A DNA stretch of 64,000 nt from Myxococcota bacterium (lineage in GTDB: Bacteria > Myxococcota_A > UBA9160 > SMWR01), in NCBI GenBank assembly GCA_022447545.1, contig JAKVBI010000005.1, positions 1-64,000 on the forward strand. The letters run 5' to 3'. This document shows, piece by piece, positions 42,082-51,438 of the stretch. A program made the position numbers and the translations under genes. The number at the start of each line of letters is the position of its first letter. The stretch's first letter is position 1. The notes beneath the pieces are model-generated. The model was not told the origin of the DNA. It did not search any database and saw only the letters and a program-made list of their open reading frames with translations.

Positions 42082-43770
42082 TCAAGCGCTCCGGATCACA
42101 TGTCCCGACGTCGAGCCCGTGTACTTGCCGTGGTCCATACAGACCTGTCCATTCACGATGGTGGCCACGTAGCCTTCCGCGTCCACAACGAAGCGCGAGC
42201 TGTCAGCTGGGAAGTCGGTGACCAGCCGGCTCTCTCCCACCGCCAGCGCGTCGGGGTTGAAGATCACCAGATCCGCGTAGGCGCCCTCTCGGATGACTCC
42301 CCGGTCGCGGAGGCCGTGTACGTTGGCGGGCATGCCCGTCAGGCGATACACGGCATCTTCCAGGGTCAGAACGTCCGGGACCCAGTCCATGATCAATCGC
42401 GTCGTGTAGTCGGCTCCTACGAACGTGGCCAGATGGGCACCGCCGTCGCTCGAGCCCGACATCACCAGGGGATTGCGGAAAGCCTCTCGCGTGACCTGGT
42501 TCACGAATTCATCGGCACGTGGATTGGTGCGCCGGGTCCACCAGGTTTCGAGTCCATCTTCGATGCTGAGGTCGAGAAAGGTGTCCAGGGGGTCGGTGCC
42601 GAGTTCCTCGGCCAGTTCTGCCACCGTACGTCCAACGCGATCCTCGTAGGCGGGGTCGTGGACGGATTGGACTTCGAGGGTTCTCCAACTCATGGAGATG
42701 TTGCGGGCCTCGGGGCTGTCCCATTCGGCTCGGAGTTGTTCCCGAACGGCGGGGTCGCGGAGTCTGGACACGCGTTCGTCACCGCTCAGGCACAACGCTT
42801 CGCGCCAGGTGGGCAGTTCGTCGAAGGCGAAGGTGTCCGAGAGTTTGAGGTGGAAGCCTGACCGGTTCGTCATGAACTGGGGATGGATTCTCGCGCCCTG
42901 CTCTCGGGCCTCAGCGACGAAGTCGAGGGCTTGTTGCCAGCCTTCCGGGGCATCGCCGTTGGGGAACAGGGGTCCGAGTTCGACGGGCCGCCCCGATGCT
43001 TCGTGCATGCGCAGGATCAGTTCCCGGTCGGCCTCGTCGTAGCCTGATGCGAAGGTTTTGGAGATGATCTCCACGGCGCCGTGGCCGAACTCTGCCAATA
43101 CGGAGCACAGATCCACGATCTCGTCGGCGGTGGCGTGGTTGCTGGGGACTTCGCGGCCGTCTTCGCCCACGTGAAGCTCGACCTGGGAGGTCGAGAATCC
43201 GATGGCGCCCTCGCGCATTCCCTGGCGTACCAACTCCTTCATGGCCTCGATCTCTTCCGCGGTGGCGGCGCGTTCCGAGGCATCGTCTCCCATTACGTAG
43301 CGCCGGACCGCCGAGTGCCCCACATAGCTGCCCACGTTCACACCGAGTCGGTTGTCGAAGCGTTTCCAGTAGTCGGCGAAACCGCCGCCCTCGAACCGCA
43401 GCCCCTCGTTCAGAGCGTCTCGAGACATTCCCTCCACTCGGCTCAACATGCCCGCCAGCCAATCCACGTCTTCGGGCTTGGCGGGTGCCAGGGTGAAGCC
43501 GCAATTGCCCACGAGCACTGTGGTGACACCATGCCAGGACGCCGGTGACGCCGTCGGGTCCCAGTCGAGTTGCACGTCGTAGTGGGTGTGGATATCGATG
43601 AAGCCTGGTGCCAGCACGAGGCCCTCGGCATCGATCACCCGGGCGGCGTCTTCCTCGATGCGCCCGATTCGCGCAATTCGTTCGCCCCGGATTCCCACGT
43701 CGGCTCGAAACGCCGGTAGGCCGGTTCCGTCCACTACCTTTGCATTGCGGATTACCAGGTCGAAGCTCAT
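42082..43770 (-). CDS. Amidohydrolase of the D-aminoacylase / N-acyl-D-amino-acid deacylase family
   Basis: Metal-dependent TIM-barrel hydrolase acting on C-N bonds of acylated amino acids or similar amides. The metal site HTHYDVQLDWDP lies near residue 60, VGNCGFTLAP carries the Cys ligand typical of the D-aminoacylase branch, and SGSSDGGAHLATF holds the late catalytic Asp. The C-terminal end returns to the small beta-domain (ADLVIFNPDA). 562 residues, normal for this branch. GGGAGA precedes the ATG by about 8 bases. TauD-type dioxygenase is upstream on the same strand (70 bases), so they may form an operon. Substrate unknown. Confidence 0.9.
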   Translation of the reverse strand: MSFDLVIRNAKVVDGTGLPAFRADVGIRGERIARIGRIEEDAARVIDAEGLVLAPGFIDIHTHYDVQLDWDPTASPASWHGVTTVLVGNCGFTLAPAKPEDVDWLAGMLSRVEGMSRDALNEGLRFEGGGFADYWKRFDNRLGVNVGSYVGHSAVRRYVMGDDASERAATAEEIEAMKELVRQGMREGAIGFSTSQVELHVGEDGREVPSNHATADEIVDLCSVLAEFGHGAVEIISKTFASGYDEADRELILRMHEASGRPVELGPLFPNGDAPEGWQQALDFVAEAREQGARIHPQFMTNRSGFHLKLSDTFAFDELPTWREALCLSGDERVSRLRDPAVREQLRAEWDSPEARNISMSWRTLEVQSVHDPAYEDRVGRTVAELAEELGTDPLDTFLDLSIEDGLETWWTRRTNPRADEFVNQVTREAFRNPLVMSGSSDGGAHLATFVGADYTTRLIMDWVPDVLTLEDAVYRLTGMPANVHGLRDRGVIREGAYADLVIFNPDALAVGESRLVTDFPADSSRFVVDAEGYVATIVNGQVCMDHGKYTGSTSGHVIRSA

Positions 43771-43840
43771 GGTCTCGGTTCTCCCGTTTTGGGGTGTCCT
43801 TCAGATTCTACCACCGCTCGTCGGCAGTCTCTCGATTCTG

Positions 43841-44746
43841 CTACGGCGACTGTGGCATCAGGTGCGGTGCCGGGCGCGCTCGCTCGCTCGGCCGATTGCC
43901 TGCGATCCGGCTGTGCATCATGACCCGGGGCTCGGCCATGTCCCACGGCGTCGCTTGATGGAGCAGGCAGCGGTTGTCCCAGAGGACGGCATCGCCGGGC
44001 GTCCAGTGGTGGTGGTGGGTGCGGGGGGGCTGGCAGGCGAACTCCATCAATTCCTGTAGCAGTCGGCGGGATTCCGTCTGGGAGAGGCCGGGAATCCCGA
44101 AGGCATGGCGACCGATCAGCAGCGAGGGCCGGCCGGTCTCCGGGTGGATCTTCACCAATGGCCGGAGAGGCGGGGGCTGATTATGGAATCCGTAACCGCT
44201 GTAATCGTCGGGGCCCTTGTCAGCATCGTCCTTGGGCTTGTGGCCGAGTTCTCCCTGGCTGTAGTAGAGCGAGTGGAAGGCCGAGAGTCCGTGAATACGG
44301 GTTCGTGTCTCCGCGTCGAGAGCCTGGTAGGCGGCTCGCATGTCGGCCCAGCCGGTCTGGCCACCCGATGGGGGAACGACGCGCGCCGTGAAGACTGCGC
44401 CTTTGGCCTGGACGGGCATGTAGGTACTGTCCGCATGCCAGCCCATGTTTCCGCGCAGAATTGCGATGACTTCGTCGTCTTTGTCGTCGGGCCGAACGCT
44501 CCCGTCGCTGAGCACATTACTGAGAGCAGCGATCTTGAAGTCCAGGCGGCCGAATCGCCCGGCGAAGCGGACCTGCTCGTCGTCGGTCAGATGCTGATCT
44601 GGAAAGATCAGCAGGGCGGCGTCGAGCCACAAGTCGTGGAGTTGTTGGAAGGCTGTATCGTCGAGCTCTCGCAGATCGATTCCGGTCACTCGCGCGCCAA
44701 AGGTGGCGTCGAGTCTTTCGACTTGAAGGGGGCCTCGCGTGGCCAT
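43841..44746 (-). CDS. TauD/TfdA-family Fe(II)/2-oxoglutarate dioxygenase
   Basis: Oxidises a C-H bond next to a hetero atom (as in taurine, 2,4-D or alkyl sulfates) with O2 and 2-oxoglutarate. The iron ligands HxD are in MGWHADSTYMP and the distal His in LLHQATPWD. The 2-oxoglutarate-binding Arg is likely in PRVMMHSRIAG. ATG at 44746 (MATRGPLQVERL) is supported by GGGAGG 9 bases upstream. An open frame extends to 44833 but adds only low-complexity residues. 301 residues, normal. The primary substrate cannot be assigned. Confidence 0.9.
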   Translation of the reverse strand: MATRGPLQVERLDATFGARVTGIDLRELDDTAFQQLHDLWLDAALLIFPDQHLTDDEQVRFAGRFGRLDFKIAALSNVLSDGSVRPDDKDDEVIAILRGNMGWHADSTYMPVQAKGAVFTARVVPPSGGQTGWADMRAAYQALDAETRTRIHGLSAFHSLYYSQGELGHKPKDDADKGPDDYSGYGFHNQPPPLRPLVKIHPETGRPSLLIGRHAFGIPGLSQTESRRLLQELMEFACQPPRTHHHHWTPGDAVLWDNRCLLHQATPWDMAEPRVMMHSRIAGNRPSERARPAPHLMPQSP

Positions 44747-44895
44747 GACTCTGGGCCTCCCGCCTGATGGCCGTGTTGCTCTCATTGAGCGTAGCGATTG
44801 GAACCCAGGCGTTGCGAGCCCCTCGTCTTGCATTTTGATAGGAGAAAGGGCGATCCTGTCGATACGTCGAAGAGTGGGGAGGTAGCGGGATCGCC

Positions 44896-46359
44896 ATGAA
44901 CCGTTTCGTGCTCATCGCCTGGTCGGTGACCGTTGCACTCTCCTACATCGCCCTCGGAGGGAGCTTGGCGAAGCTCGTGGAGGGTTGGGATGCGTCGGGG
45001 ATCCCGAGGCTTCCCTTGTGGGCGCTGCTGCTGTCCCTGCTGGTGAGTCTCGCGCTCACCGTACGCTGGGCTGCGTCGGCATCTTCCGTAGGAACTAGGT
45101 CCAGGAGTGGGCGGCGTCGCTTCTTGTTGGGTGCGCTGACGGCCGGGGGAGGGCTGGCAGCGAGCTTGGCCGCGGCCTTCGCACGCGTTCTGCCCTGGTA
45201 CACGGTGACGGGCAAGAACATCTTCCTGGTTCGACCACCCTACAAGGCCGACGGTTACGACGAGGCCTGGGCCGGCTCACGTGTGAGCGAATACCGCCGC
45301 CTCGGACGCACGGATTTTCTCGTGTCCGACATCTCGCTGGGGTCGGGTTCTTCGACGGGGGGCCGTCAGAGGCCCGAGGTGGCTCGGGAGGCCATCGAGC
45401 GTGGGATCAACTACTTCGACACCGCGCCGGACTACAGCGAAGCGGGTTCGGAAAAGCGTCTTGGACGCGCCATGAAGGGTGTGCGCGACCAGATGTTCGT
45501 GGCGACGAAGTTCTGTACGCCGCGCGGACATCTGGCGCCGGGAAGTTCCGTGGCCGCCTACATGGAGGCCGTGGAGGGAAGCCTCCGCCGGTTGGAGACC
45601 GACCGGGTCGACCTTGTTCACATCCACTCCTGTGACAGTGTCGAACGGTTGATGGACGAGAACGCTCACGAGGCCTTCGACCGGTTGAAGGAACAGGGCA
45701 AAGCGCGGTTCCTGGGCGTCTCCACCCATACGCCGAACCTCGAGGCCGTGGCCAACGCGGCCATCGAGAGTGATCGCTTCGATGTGATGATGCTCGCCTA
45801 CCACTACGGTGCCTGGCCCCATCTCGGGGACATCATCGATCGTGCTGCAGAACGTGACATCGGCGTGGTGGCCATGAAGACGCTGCGTGGTTCCAAGCAC
45901 CGAGGGCTTCTCGAAAATCGCGAGGACCGTGACTCCTTCACACAGGCGTCATTCAAGTGGGTGCTGGCCAATCCAAGTGTTTCGTGTCTCGTTATCTCGT
46001 TGTGGGAGTCCGCTCAACTCGACGAGTTCCTGTATGCGTCGGGCAAGCGTCCCCATGGGCGTGATCTCGCTCTTCTTCAGCGTTATGACGAGCGGATCGC
46101 GGGAGCACACTGCCGTCCCCATTGCGGAGCCTGCCTGTCGACCTGTCCGGAAGGGGTTCCGATCCACGATGTGCTCCGCTATCGCATGTATTTCGAGGAC
46201 TACGGGGCCGAGAAGGAGGCCATGCGCTTGTATTCTCAGCTCGAAACTCGTGCCGACGCATGTGGAGAGTGCAGCGCGCCATGTGCCAACGCGTGCCCCG
46301 ATGGGATCGCGATTCCCGAGCGCACCCGGGGGGCTCACGATTTGCTGACTCTGGTCTAG
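44896..46359 (+). CDS. Membrane-anchored aldo/keto reductase fused to a ferredoxin-like 4Fe-4S module
   Basis: Three parts are visible. Residues 1 to about 100 have two hydrophobic segments and then RSGRRRFLLGALTAGGG, a twin-arginine-like motif before a third hydrophobic stretch. Residues about 130-400 are an aldo/keto reductase barrel with NYFDTAPDYSE (Asp and Tyr), VATKF (Lys) and VHIHSCD (His). Residues about 415-480 hold eight Cys in CRPHCGACLSTCPEG and CGECSAPCANACPDG, room for two clusters. AKRs carrying 4Fe-4S modules are known, but the extra N-terminal membrane helices are unusual. 487 residues. It is divergent from tauD (149 bases) and followed 67 bases later by a symporter gene. Confidence 0.88.
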   Translation: MNRFVLIAWSVTVALSYIALGGSLAKLVEGWDASGIPRLPLWALLLSLLVSLALTVRWAASASSVGTRSRSGRRRFLLGALTAGGGLAASLAAAFARVLPWYTVTGKNIFLVRPPYKADGYDEAWAGSRVSEYRRLGRTDFLVSDISLGSGSSTGGRQRPEVAREAIERGINYFDTAPDYSEAGSEKRLGRAMKGVRDQMFVATKFCTPRGHLAPGSSVAAYMEAVEGSLRRLETDRVDLVHIHSCDSVERLMDENAHEAFDRLKEQGKARFLGVSTHTPNLEAVANAAIESDRFDVMMLAYHYGAWPHLGDIIDRAAERDIGVVAMKTLRGSKHRGLLENREDRDSFTQASFKWVLANPSVSCLVISLWESAQLDEFLYASGKRPHGRDLALLQRYDERIAGAHCRPHCGACLSTCPEGVPIHDVLRYRMYFEDYGAEKEAMRLYSQLETRADACGECSAPCANACPDGIAIPERTRGAHDLLTLV

Positions 46360-46426
46360 AGGTCCCGCTCGACCTCATTGAATCTTATTTCTGTCGCGAT
46401 TGGAATCCGAGTAGGCTTCGACTGTG

Positions 46427-47359
46427 ATGCAAGAATTTCAGACGCTTTTGTCGCCGGTCATTTTGTTTCTGCTCATGATTGTCGTGGGGCTGCAACTCGT
46501 GGTGGACGATTTTCGGCGGGTGCTTTCGGCACCGCGCGCGGTGATCGGCGGGACCTTGGGGCAGTTGTTGCTGCTTCCACTCATGACCTGGGGGGTGGTG
46601 GCGTTGTTGGATGTTCCGCCACTGTTTGCAGCCGGAGCTGTGCTGCTTGCTGCAACTCCAGGCGCTGCCATGTCGAATGTGATGACGGCTGTGGCGAAGG
46701 CCAACGTCGCTCTCTCGGTCACACTCACGGCGGTGGCTTCGATCCTCGCGGTCGTGACTCTGCCCCTACTCGCTGCGGTGGGGATCGCGACCTTTGTCGA
46801 TGAGTCCTTTGAAATCGATGTCCCGGTCCTTCCCATGGTCCGTCAACTCGTCATGTTCGTCGGGGCGCCCATCGGTGTGGGAATGCTGATTCGGGCGCGT
46901 AAGCCCGAGGCTGCCGAGCGCTACGTGTCGAAAGCGAACCGCTTTGCCGCTTTCGGGGTGCTGGTGTTGACGGGGATGGGCATCGTTTCGGGTGTCGTCT
47001 CGGGAGACACGACGAGTGTTTTTCCGAGTGCCGCCGATTTTGGAGTGTCCCTGCTGGCCGCGACGGTTTGGACACTACTGGCCATGGCGATTGGATGGGC
47101 CGTTGCAACCGTCGTCAGGCTGGAGGGGGACGACCGCTTTACGTTCGTGGTCGAGTTCTCGGCGCGCAATCTCGCCTTGACGATCATCCTCGCCATGGCG
47201 TCTTTCGGACGGCTCGACTTGGGATTGTTCGCGGTCGCCTACTCGATGTCCGGTTTTCCGCTGGTCATCGTCGTTGCGATTCTTCGCGGTCGCTTTTCAA
47301 GGGGGGCCGGCGAAAGCCCGTCGGCGGAGGCTCCGTCTTCCGCGGGAACGTCGATTTGA
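46427..47359 (+). CDS. Bile acid:sodium symporter (BASS/SBF) family transporter
   Basis: Ten-helix sodium-coupled carrier for organic anions such as bile acids, pantoate or pyruvate. The 310-residue chain is almost entirely hydrophobic helices. AATPGAAMSNVMTAVAKAN in the first half and FVVEFSARNLALTI in the second are typical of the crossed-helix sodium sites. ATG 46427 is used, and GTG 46424 is immediately adjacent. The C-terminal tail is polar, rich in Ser, Ala and Pro. The substrate is not identifiable, but uptake of a carboxylated compound fits the catabolic neighbourhood. Confidence 0.88.
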   Translation: MQEFQTLLSPVILFLLMIVVGLQLVVDDFRRVLSAPRAVIGGTLGQLLLLPLMTWGVVALLDVPPLFAAGAVLLAATPGAAMSNVMTAVAKANVALSVTLTAVASILAVVTLPLLAAVGIATFVDESFEIDVPVLPMVRQLVMFVGAPIGVGMLIRARKPEAAERYVSKANRFAAFGVLVLTGMGIVSGVVSGDTTSVFPSAADFGVSLLAATVWTLLAMAIGWAVATVVRLEGDDRFTFVVEFSARNLALTIILAMASFGRLDLGLFAVAYSMSGFPLVIVVAILRGRFSRGAGESPSAEAPSSAGTSI

Positions 47360-47379
47360 AGCCCACTCGAAGTGGGCTT
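47359..47379. terminator. Palindromic hairpin between convergent genes
   Basis: A perfect 9-bp stem AAGCCCACT/AGTGGGCTT with loop CGA begins at the symporter stop codon and ends 10 bases before the stop of the convergent small gene. It could serve both directions, though the T tracts are short. Confidence 0.5.
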
Positions 47380-47389
47380 AGACGGTCGT

Positions 47390-47677
47390 TCAGGGGTTGG
47401 TTTCGGGCAGGTCTTCGTCGCCGCGGTTGCGCCCGCGAGCATTGACGGGGCAGGTCTTTGGGGCTCGTTGGTGGGTCCACCAGTTGACCCCGCATCGACA
47501 CACTAACGCGTCATCAAACACGTGGTCGCCACACGGTACTCCGCCCAGAAGGTGTTCGATCTCCGGGTCGTTCGGGAGCTTCGCCGACGAAGCGCCATTG
47601 TCGGGTCGTGCCACTGCAGCTCGTACCCGTTCGGTCGATAGGCGATCGGTTTGCGGGTGGTCGGTACCGTTTTTCAT
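47390..47677 (-). CDS. Small Cys/His-rich protein, possible zinc binder, unknown function
   Basis: I do not recognise this 95-residue protein. Its middle has Cys49, His52, Cys60, Cys62, His69 and Cys76 in the segments PCGDHVFDD, LVCRCGVNWWTHQ and KTCP, a spacing compatible with a metal site. The flanks are charged and look disordered. The start (ATG 47677) has no SD. A frame of about the same length is open on the other strand, but that product has no Cys/His pattern, so the minus strand is favoured. It may be a real small protein or a chance frame. Confidence 0.45.
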   Translation of the reverse strand: MKNGTDHPQTDRLSTERVRAAVARPDNGASSAKLPNDPEIEHLLGGVPCGDHVFDDALVCRCGVNWWTHQRAPKTCPVNARGRNRGDEDLPETNP

Positions 47678-47734
47678 CCAATAGAGAAGGTAGCAGACGA
47701 ATCATCAAGGGCCCGGTGCGGTCGACGCCCGAGT

Positions 47735-48853
47735 TCAGTCGAGTTTGTAGAGGCGCTTGCAGGTTTCTCCCGTGACTTTTCGCACGGTCTCATCGGAAAG
47801 AGATCCAAGGGCCTCGTCGATGGCTTTCCGCGACTCCGGCCACGTGCTGTCCGGATGCGGGTAGTCACAGGCCCACATGAAGTTGTCGGGCCCAAGTAAT
47901 GGAATTAGCTGGGGGCCGAATGGTTCTTCTTCGAAGGTGGCAAAGACCTGGCGCTGGAAGATCTCGCTCGGTCGGGTGTTGATCATGCCGTCCCGTGCCG
48001 GTTTGCAGTGCTTTTCGAAGGTCGCATCCATTCGCTTGACCAGATAGGGAATCCAACCCACGCCCGACTCCGCGAGTACGAGTTTCAGCCCTGGATGCTT
48101 CTCCAGTGCGCCGCAATACATCATGACTGAGAAGGGTTCATCAAGTTGCAGTGGCAGCACCGCCACCGAGGCCGGGACTTTCCAACCTGCTTCAAGATAG
48201 TTCTCGGTGGTGCCGTCAACGGCCAGCGCTGTGCCGCCTCCGATGTGGAAGCTGATGGGAACGTCCGCTTCCTCGAGCGCGGACCAGAGATCGTCCCAGT
48301 TTCGGCCGAGGTCGACCAGATCCAGGTCGTGGGCTCGGAACACGAAGCCCCGGTGACCCAGGGCGAGGCAGCGTTGTAGTTCCTCGATGGCAACCGCTGG
48401 AGAAAGAGTAGGCAGGGCTGCCAGCGCGCAAAGTCGACCCGGGAGATGGGCGTTGAATTCCTCGGCAGACCAGTCGTTCCAGGCGCGGAGTACGGCGAGT
48501 TTCAATTCCGGGTCTTCCATGGGGAAACCCCAGAGTGCGCCCGGTCCATAGACGATGGAGGCGTAGATGTCGTCACGATCCATGTCCTCCATGCGTCGCG
48601 CGGGATCGCCCGGGCGCATGCCGTCGTCGTGTTCGTGAACACGCTGGGTGGCCAGGCCCGGGTAACTGCCGCTGATGCCGAGGAAGTGCTCACCGGCGAT
48701 CCACAGCGCGTGACCCTTGCGTTCCACCACCTTTGGCCCGAGGTCTAGGAATTTTCTGGGTAGGCGATCCGACCAGAGATTCGGCGGCAGGTGGTAGATG
48801 TCGAGGTGGTCGTCGCAGGAATAGATTCGATGGTTGAGGTGGGAATCAGACAT
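47735..48853 (-). CDS. Amidohydrolase_2 (ACMSD-like) family metal-dependent hydrolase
   Basis: TIM-barrel hydrolase or decarboxylase of the amidohydrolase_2 family, which includes enzymes of aromatic-acid and other catabolic routes. The N-terminal metal site reads SCDDHLDIY, where many members have HxH. Later sites are FHIGGG with His and WACDYPHPDSTWP with the catalytic Asp. ATG 48853 has GGGAGAG upstream. The longer frame to 49087 adds non-family residues. 372 residues, normal. It is third in a same-strand set after the phosphotriesterase-like and P450 genes (gaps 81 and 103 bases). Reaction unknown. Confidence 0.88.
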   Translation of the reverse strand: MSDSHLNHRIYSCDDHLDIYHLPPNLWSDRLPRKFLDLGPKVVERKGHALWIAGEHFLGISGSYPGLATQRVHEHDDGMRPGDPARRMEDMDRDDIYASIVYGPGALWGFPMEDPELKLAVLRAWNDWSAEEFNAHLPGRLCALAALPTLSPAVAIEELQRCLALGHRGFVFRAHDLDLVDLGRNWDDLWSALEEADVPISFHIGGGTALAVDGTTENYLEAGWKVPASVAVLPLQLDEPFSVMMYCGALEKHPGLKLVLAESGVGWIPYLVKRMDATFEKHCKPARDGMINTRPSEIFQRQVFATFEEEPFGPQLIPLLGPDNFMWACDYPHPDSTWPESRKAIDEALGSLSDETVRKVTGETCKRLYKLD

Positions 48854-48956
48854 GACAGCTCTCCCTTTTCTGCTCTTCCTCTTGCGGTCTCCCTGCTGGG
48901 TCAGTGTAGGCGCGTACCGGAGCCGGCGAGGGAAGGGGCTTTGATTCCGAGAAGGG

Positions 48957-50156
48957 TCAGGTCGGCTCGAATCGAACGGGTAGGGTCTCGGGGCCGCGAA
49001 AGGCAGTTCCGCGAATTTCGGGGACGGGTCGTTCGGGATCCAGCCGGAGTCCGGGCAACCGATCCAGCACTGCATCGAGGCCGACACGCAACTCGAGCCG
49101 GGCGAGGTGCATCCCCAGGCAGACGTGACGTCCCCAACCGAAGGCCAGGTGGGGTGGATCCGATGGGTGGCTCGGATCCCAGAGTTCCGCGCTCGGATAG
49201 ACGTTCGCGTCGCGGTTGGCCGAACCCATGGACAGAGTTACTCGAGTTCCCTCGGCAATTGGGCAGCCGCGGACCTCGGTGTCGCGGGTCGCGACGCGTG
49301 CGATCATCGGGGCCGAACTCTCCCAGCGCAGAGTTTCCTCGATCACGTGGGGAATGGCGGATCGATCACGGCGCAGTCGATCGAGGAATTCCGGGTGTTG
49401 CATCAGCGCCAGTAGCAGGATTCCCATTTCCCGATAGGTCGTCTCGGCTCCGGCTGGCAGGAGCAGGCGCAGGAAACCGTAGATGTGCTCGTCGTCGAGC
49501 TGCTCGCCCTCCACACGTGCGTGTACGATGTCGCTAATCAGGTCTTCTCGTGGTTGTGCTCGCCGATCCTCCACGATGGGCGTGAGGTATTCGCGCATCG
49601 CTGTGGAAGCGGCCCGCCCAGCTTCAGGATTCATGGGCCCCCCATTGATCAGGGTGGACCAGGTGTGAAACTTTTCATGATCCTCCACGGGTACGCCGAT
49701 GATCGCCGCGATCACACGTGTGGGATAGGGGGCGGTCACGTCCCGAACGAGATCGGCGCGTCCAAGGGGGGCGATCGCATCGAGCAACTCGTGGATGGTG
49801 GGGCGGATCAGCTGTTCTTCCCAGCGAGCCAGCGCCGAGGCGCGAAAAGCCCGCGAGACGAGGTTGCGATAGGTGGTGTGCTCCCGTCCATCTTTGCCCA
49901 GCAGGATCTCTCCCATGTAGGGTCCCATGCCCTCCTGGTTACAGCGGGCTGAGAACCGGGTCTCGTCTCCAAGCACCTCTTCCACATCCTCTCGTGTGAA
50001 GAAGTGCATGGTTTCGCGATCCGTGTGATCGCTCAGCGTCACGGGGCCGTGTGCGCGTCCTGCATCCCATGCGGGATGCGGGTCGTCGGTTCCCAGGTGA
50101 AATTGGCGGAGAGCTTCAGGAGTCTCGGAAGGGGTGGAGGGTGAACGTTTTTTCAT
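48957..50156 (-). CDS. Cytochrome P450 (bacterial class I type)
   Basis: Soluble heme monooxygenase that needs a ferredoxin and reductase. The heme signature FGWGRHVCLGMHLA contains the thiolate Cys. The I-helix has the AGAETT oxygen-activation motif, and ETLRW supplies the ExxR salt bridge. 399 residues, normal for soluble bacterial P450s. There is no SD before ATG 50156. It sits between a phosphotriesterase-like hydrolase and an amidohydrolase_2 gene on the same strand. No dedicated ferredoxin gene is adjacent. Confidence 0.93.
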   Translation of the reverse strand: MKKRSPSTPSETPEALRQFHLGTDDPHPAWDAGRAHGPVTLSDHTDRETMHFFTREDVEEVLGDETRFSARCNQEGMGPYMGEILLGKDGREHTTYRNLVSRAFRASALARWEEQLIRPTIHELLDAIAPLGRADLVRDVTAPYPTRVIAAIIGVPVEDHEKFHTWSTLINGGPMNPEAGRAASTAMREYLTPIVEDRRAQPREDLISDIVHARVEGEQLDDEHIYGFLRLLLPAGAETTYREMGILLLALMQHPEFLDRLRRDRSAIPHVIEETLRWESSAPMIARVATRDTEVRGCPIAEGTRVTLSMGSANRDANVYPSAELWDPSHPSDPPHLAFGWGRHVCLGMHLARLELRVGLDAVLDRLPGLRLDPERPVPEIRGTAFRGPETLPVRFEPT

Positions 50157-50237
50157 GAGTTGATTTCGAGGTTCGTGGGCATCGGGGTCTCCCTCGGCGG
50201 ATGCGCTGTGTGGTGAATCGGTTGCATGTTGGCTCTT

Positions 50238-51209
50238 TCAGCCGAGCTCTGGAAGGGCCTCGCCTGAAAAGTAGCGTCGGGGGTTCTCGACGAGGATGTG
50301 ATCGATGTGCTGATCCGTGGCGCCTCCGGCTTTGAGCATGGGGACGATGTCTCGGCTGAAGCGGCTGGGTGTCCAGTTTTCCTGTGCCTTGAACTGCTTA
50401 CCCAGCCAGCACCAGACCGTATCGTGGGAAACCAGGAGCCGGGTGCTGGCTCCTTTCTCGATCAGTCGCAACATCGACTGGGCGCGATTCTCGTCGGAGT
50501 TGATGACTTCGAGGCCAAAGCGGTCGAAGCCGACATAGGTGCCGCCTTCCACGAGTCGCCAGTGATATTCGTGGTCGTTCGTCCCACAGCTATGGCCAAT
50601 GATCACCCGCTCGGGGGGCACGTTGTGCTTGGCGAAAATGGCCTGCTGTTCTTCTCCCAATACGCCGTCATCGGTATGGGTGATGATTGGGGCGCTGGTC
50701 TCGATGCACGCCTTCGATGCTGCTTCGAGCACCGCCTCTTCGTACTTCGTGACCTGCCCGGTTCCGGTGGCAACCTTGATGATGCCAGCCCGAACATCGG
50801 TGTCTCCCACGCCCACGGTCAACTCACGGATGAAGACCTCGGCCATCTCGTCCGCGAGGTTGCCCCCCACGGACTGTCGCATCTTCCAATAGGGAGTGGC
50901 GCCAAAAGCCTCGTTGTAGAGGCCCGTGGCTCCCACGATGGTGAAACCCGTGGCCTGAGCCACTTCGGCGCAGAAAACGATGTCTCTTCCCAGGTCTGCG
51001 GGACAGGGGTCCACCATCGCGCGGATTCCCACGCCCTGCATCTCGGCGACTCGATCTTTGGCGATCTGCATCATCTCGGTCCTGGTGAAGCCGGGCGCGA
51101 TGTCTGTATTCCAGCCGGGCATGCCCGTGACGACATGCTCGTGCATCAGGGTCGGGCCGAGGTCGTCCACGGAGATGGCTCCGGTGACGGTCTGTACTAA
51201 GGCGGGCAT
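50238..51209 (-). CDS. Phosphotriesterase-family hydrolase (lactonase-like)
   Basis: Binuclear metal hydrolase of the PTE branch of the amidohydrolase superfamily. Members hydrolyse lactones or organophosphates. The metal ligands are in TLMHEHVVT (HxH), the bridging Lys in GIIKVATGTG, and His and Asp in PIITHTDD, VIIGHSCG and LVSHDTVW. 323 residues, normal. GGAGG is 7 bases upstream of the ATG. It is the first gene of the minus-strand set ending with the amidohydrolase_2 gene. A lactonase role is an inference from the family. Confidence 0.88.
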   Translation of the reverse strand: MPALVQTVTGAISVDDLGPTLMHEHVVTGMPGWNTDIAPGFTRTEMMQIAKDRVAEMQGVGIRAMVDPCPADLGRDIVFCAEVAQATGFTIVGATGLYNEAFGATPYWKMRQSVGGNLADEMAEVFIRELTVGVGDTDVRAGIIKVATGTGQVTKYEEAVLEAASKACIETSAPIITHTDDGVLGEEQQAIFAKHNVPPERVIIGHSCGTNDHEYHWRLVEGGTYVGFDRFGLEVINSDENRAQSMLRLIEKGASTRLLVSHDTVWCWLGKQFKAQENWTPSRFSRDIVPMLKAGGATDQHIDHILVENPRRYFSGEALPELG

Positions 51210-51438
51210 GGGGATTCCTCCGATGTGGGAATGGATTTCTATCCTGGGCCGGAAAGTCGCCTTGAGTCAATCCTCGGGACGATTTCGAGGGGCGATCTTC
51301 CGCGGACAGAATTTTCCTTCGAGTCGAAGTCGATTGCCGGGGGGGACCCGTTGCGTGGTAGCCTGACGCCCCGAAATTGGTCTGTTGGATGGGGCGAGGG
51401 GATTCCCTCCTGGTCAGCGCTGCTACGTGAGGAATTTG

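Noticed and set aside
47397-47684. Plus-strand frame of similar length opposite the small Cys-rich gene
   Set aside because: No SD, no motif and Arg/Ser-rich composition typical of a shadow frame.
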